Origin: Deferribacteraceae bacterium
GTDB taxonomy: Bacteria > Chrysiogenota > Deferribacteres > Deferribacterales > JAISNW01
NCBI GenBank assembly: GCA_031278965.1
Contig: JAITJJ010000035.1
Location: 1-6,999, forward strand
DNA length: 6,999 bases
Direction of reading: 5' to 3'
Positions within the stretch are counted from its first letter, which is position 1. Each line of letters opens with the position of its first letter. Of this stretch, positions 6,508 to 6,999 are shown in pieces. The notes under the pieces were generated by a model. That model was not told the origin of the DNA and did not search any database. It saw nothing but the letters and a program-made list of their open reading frames with translations. A program made the translations under genes and the position numbers.

Positions 6508-6999
6508 ATGATTAACACTAAGGAAGCGCTTGAAGAGTATATCAGTAACCTGCAGTTCTCCTGCGTCTATGCGGAGAAATCTTTTCCGCTGAAAGTTGCC
6601 GGTTCTCTTCTATGTTCAAATCGTGAGGCGGTGGACTATCTGATAGGAAGCGCCGTGGTGGGCAACAAAGCCGCCGGTTTTTTCCGATCCCTCCCTCCGT
6701 TAATAAACCCCAGACCCACGCGGGGGATATGTATTTTTGTTACATTGGAACTGCCTGCTTTCTTTTCCATTCCGGTATTCTTCTGCCGCGAGCCCGCCTC
6801 GCTTTTAGAGCTTTTCCCTATGGCGTTAAAAACCTCTCAAGATGCCAATACCCCGGTTCAAGTGGTATTGGGGACAAACGCTCTTTACAACTATACGGAT
6901 ACAAACTTCAGGGTTCCGGATCTTGACCGCCTGACTCCATATATTCAGAGTGATACTTTTACGAAAATTGCGGAGACGGACGCAAAAAATAAGAAGTTG
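6508..6999 (+). CDS. Unidentified protein, 3' truncated by window edge; weakly 2-oxoacid:ferredoxin oxidoreductase-like
   Basis: A reading frame from ATG 6508 is open for 164 codons to the last base, with no stop. AAAGG at 6498-6502 lies 5 nt before the ATG, giving a moderate ribosome site, and codon choice resembles the neighbours. The visible part has no signal peptide or convincing membrane helix. Residues about 72-126 alternate hydrophobic strands with a helix: a GICIFVTLELP strand, SIPVFFCREPASLLEL, a helix MALKTSQDA and TPVQVVLGTNAL. This order (a 'viv' strand, then 'iP.l.p.d..e', a helix, and 'tPV.lr.t') recalls a TPP-binding domain of indolepyruvate or pyruvate ferredoxin oxidoreductase alpha subunits, but the usual glycine-rich and acidic motifs are not evident. 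I treat that as a hint only. It lies 39 bp after the lipoprotein stop with no visible terminator between, so it may belong to the same operon. Confidence 0.7.
   Translation, partial: MINTKEALEEYISNLQFSCVYAEKSFPLKVAGSLLCSNREAVDYLIGSAVVGNKAAGFFRSLPPLINPRPTRGICIFVTLELPAFFSIPVFFCREPASLLELFPMALKTSQDANTPVQVVLGTNALYNYTDTNFRVPDLDRLTPYIQSDTFTKIAETDAKNKKL

Noticed and set aside
6729..6926. 65-codon + strand frame near the right edge
   Set aside because: It is out of frame with the longer frame from 6508, which has a better ribosome site and more natural protein character.

Overview
This 7 kb window looks like ordinary chromosomal DNA from a Gram-negative (diderm) bacterium. The evidence is a lipid A-type (MsbA-like) ABC exporter, a lipobox lipoprotein and a housekeeping aminoacyl-tRNA synthetase, in moderately AT-rich DNA by eye. 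The species cannot be fixed from the sequence. A Deferribacterota- or deltaproteobacteria-like source is a guess only. No tRNA or rRNA gene, CRISPR array, insertion sequence or phage gene was recognised.

Left block (1-2660, + strand): the 3' part of pheT, which runs in from the left edge, is followed by a small uncharacterised protein with a coiled-coil N-terminus and a GAF-like C-terminus. Its Shine-Dalgarno sequence overlaps the pheT stop. Next, 15 bp on, comes a membrane-anchored calcineurin-like metallophosphoesterase. The spacing indicates one transcript.

Middle block (2661-3918): a short AT-rich convergent spacer is followed by a minus-strand gene for a bacterial voltage-gated sodium channel (BacNav family). 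It has every landmark residue expected, including the TLESWS selectivity filter, four S4 gating arginines and a C-terminal coiled coil. A divergent spacer of about 275 bp, holding two inverted repeats and a near-consensus sigma-70 promoter, separates it from the next + strand operon.

Right block (3919-6999, + strand): an MsbA-type ABC exporter with an ambiguous start codon comes first. A small lipoprotein of unknown function follows 21 bp downstream. Then an open reading frame runs off the right edge, resembling only weakly a domain of 2-oxoacid:ferredoxin oxidoreductases. The first two genes are likely co-transcribed and concern the envelope.

No clearly new multi-gene system is visible. The points most worth checking are the start of the msbA-like gene (the promoter sits on top of the longest predicted start), the complete BacNav channel beside an envelope operon, the pheT-coupled GAF-like protein and the truncated gene at the right edge.
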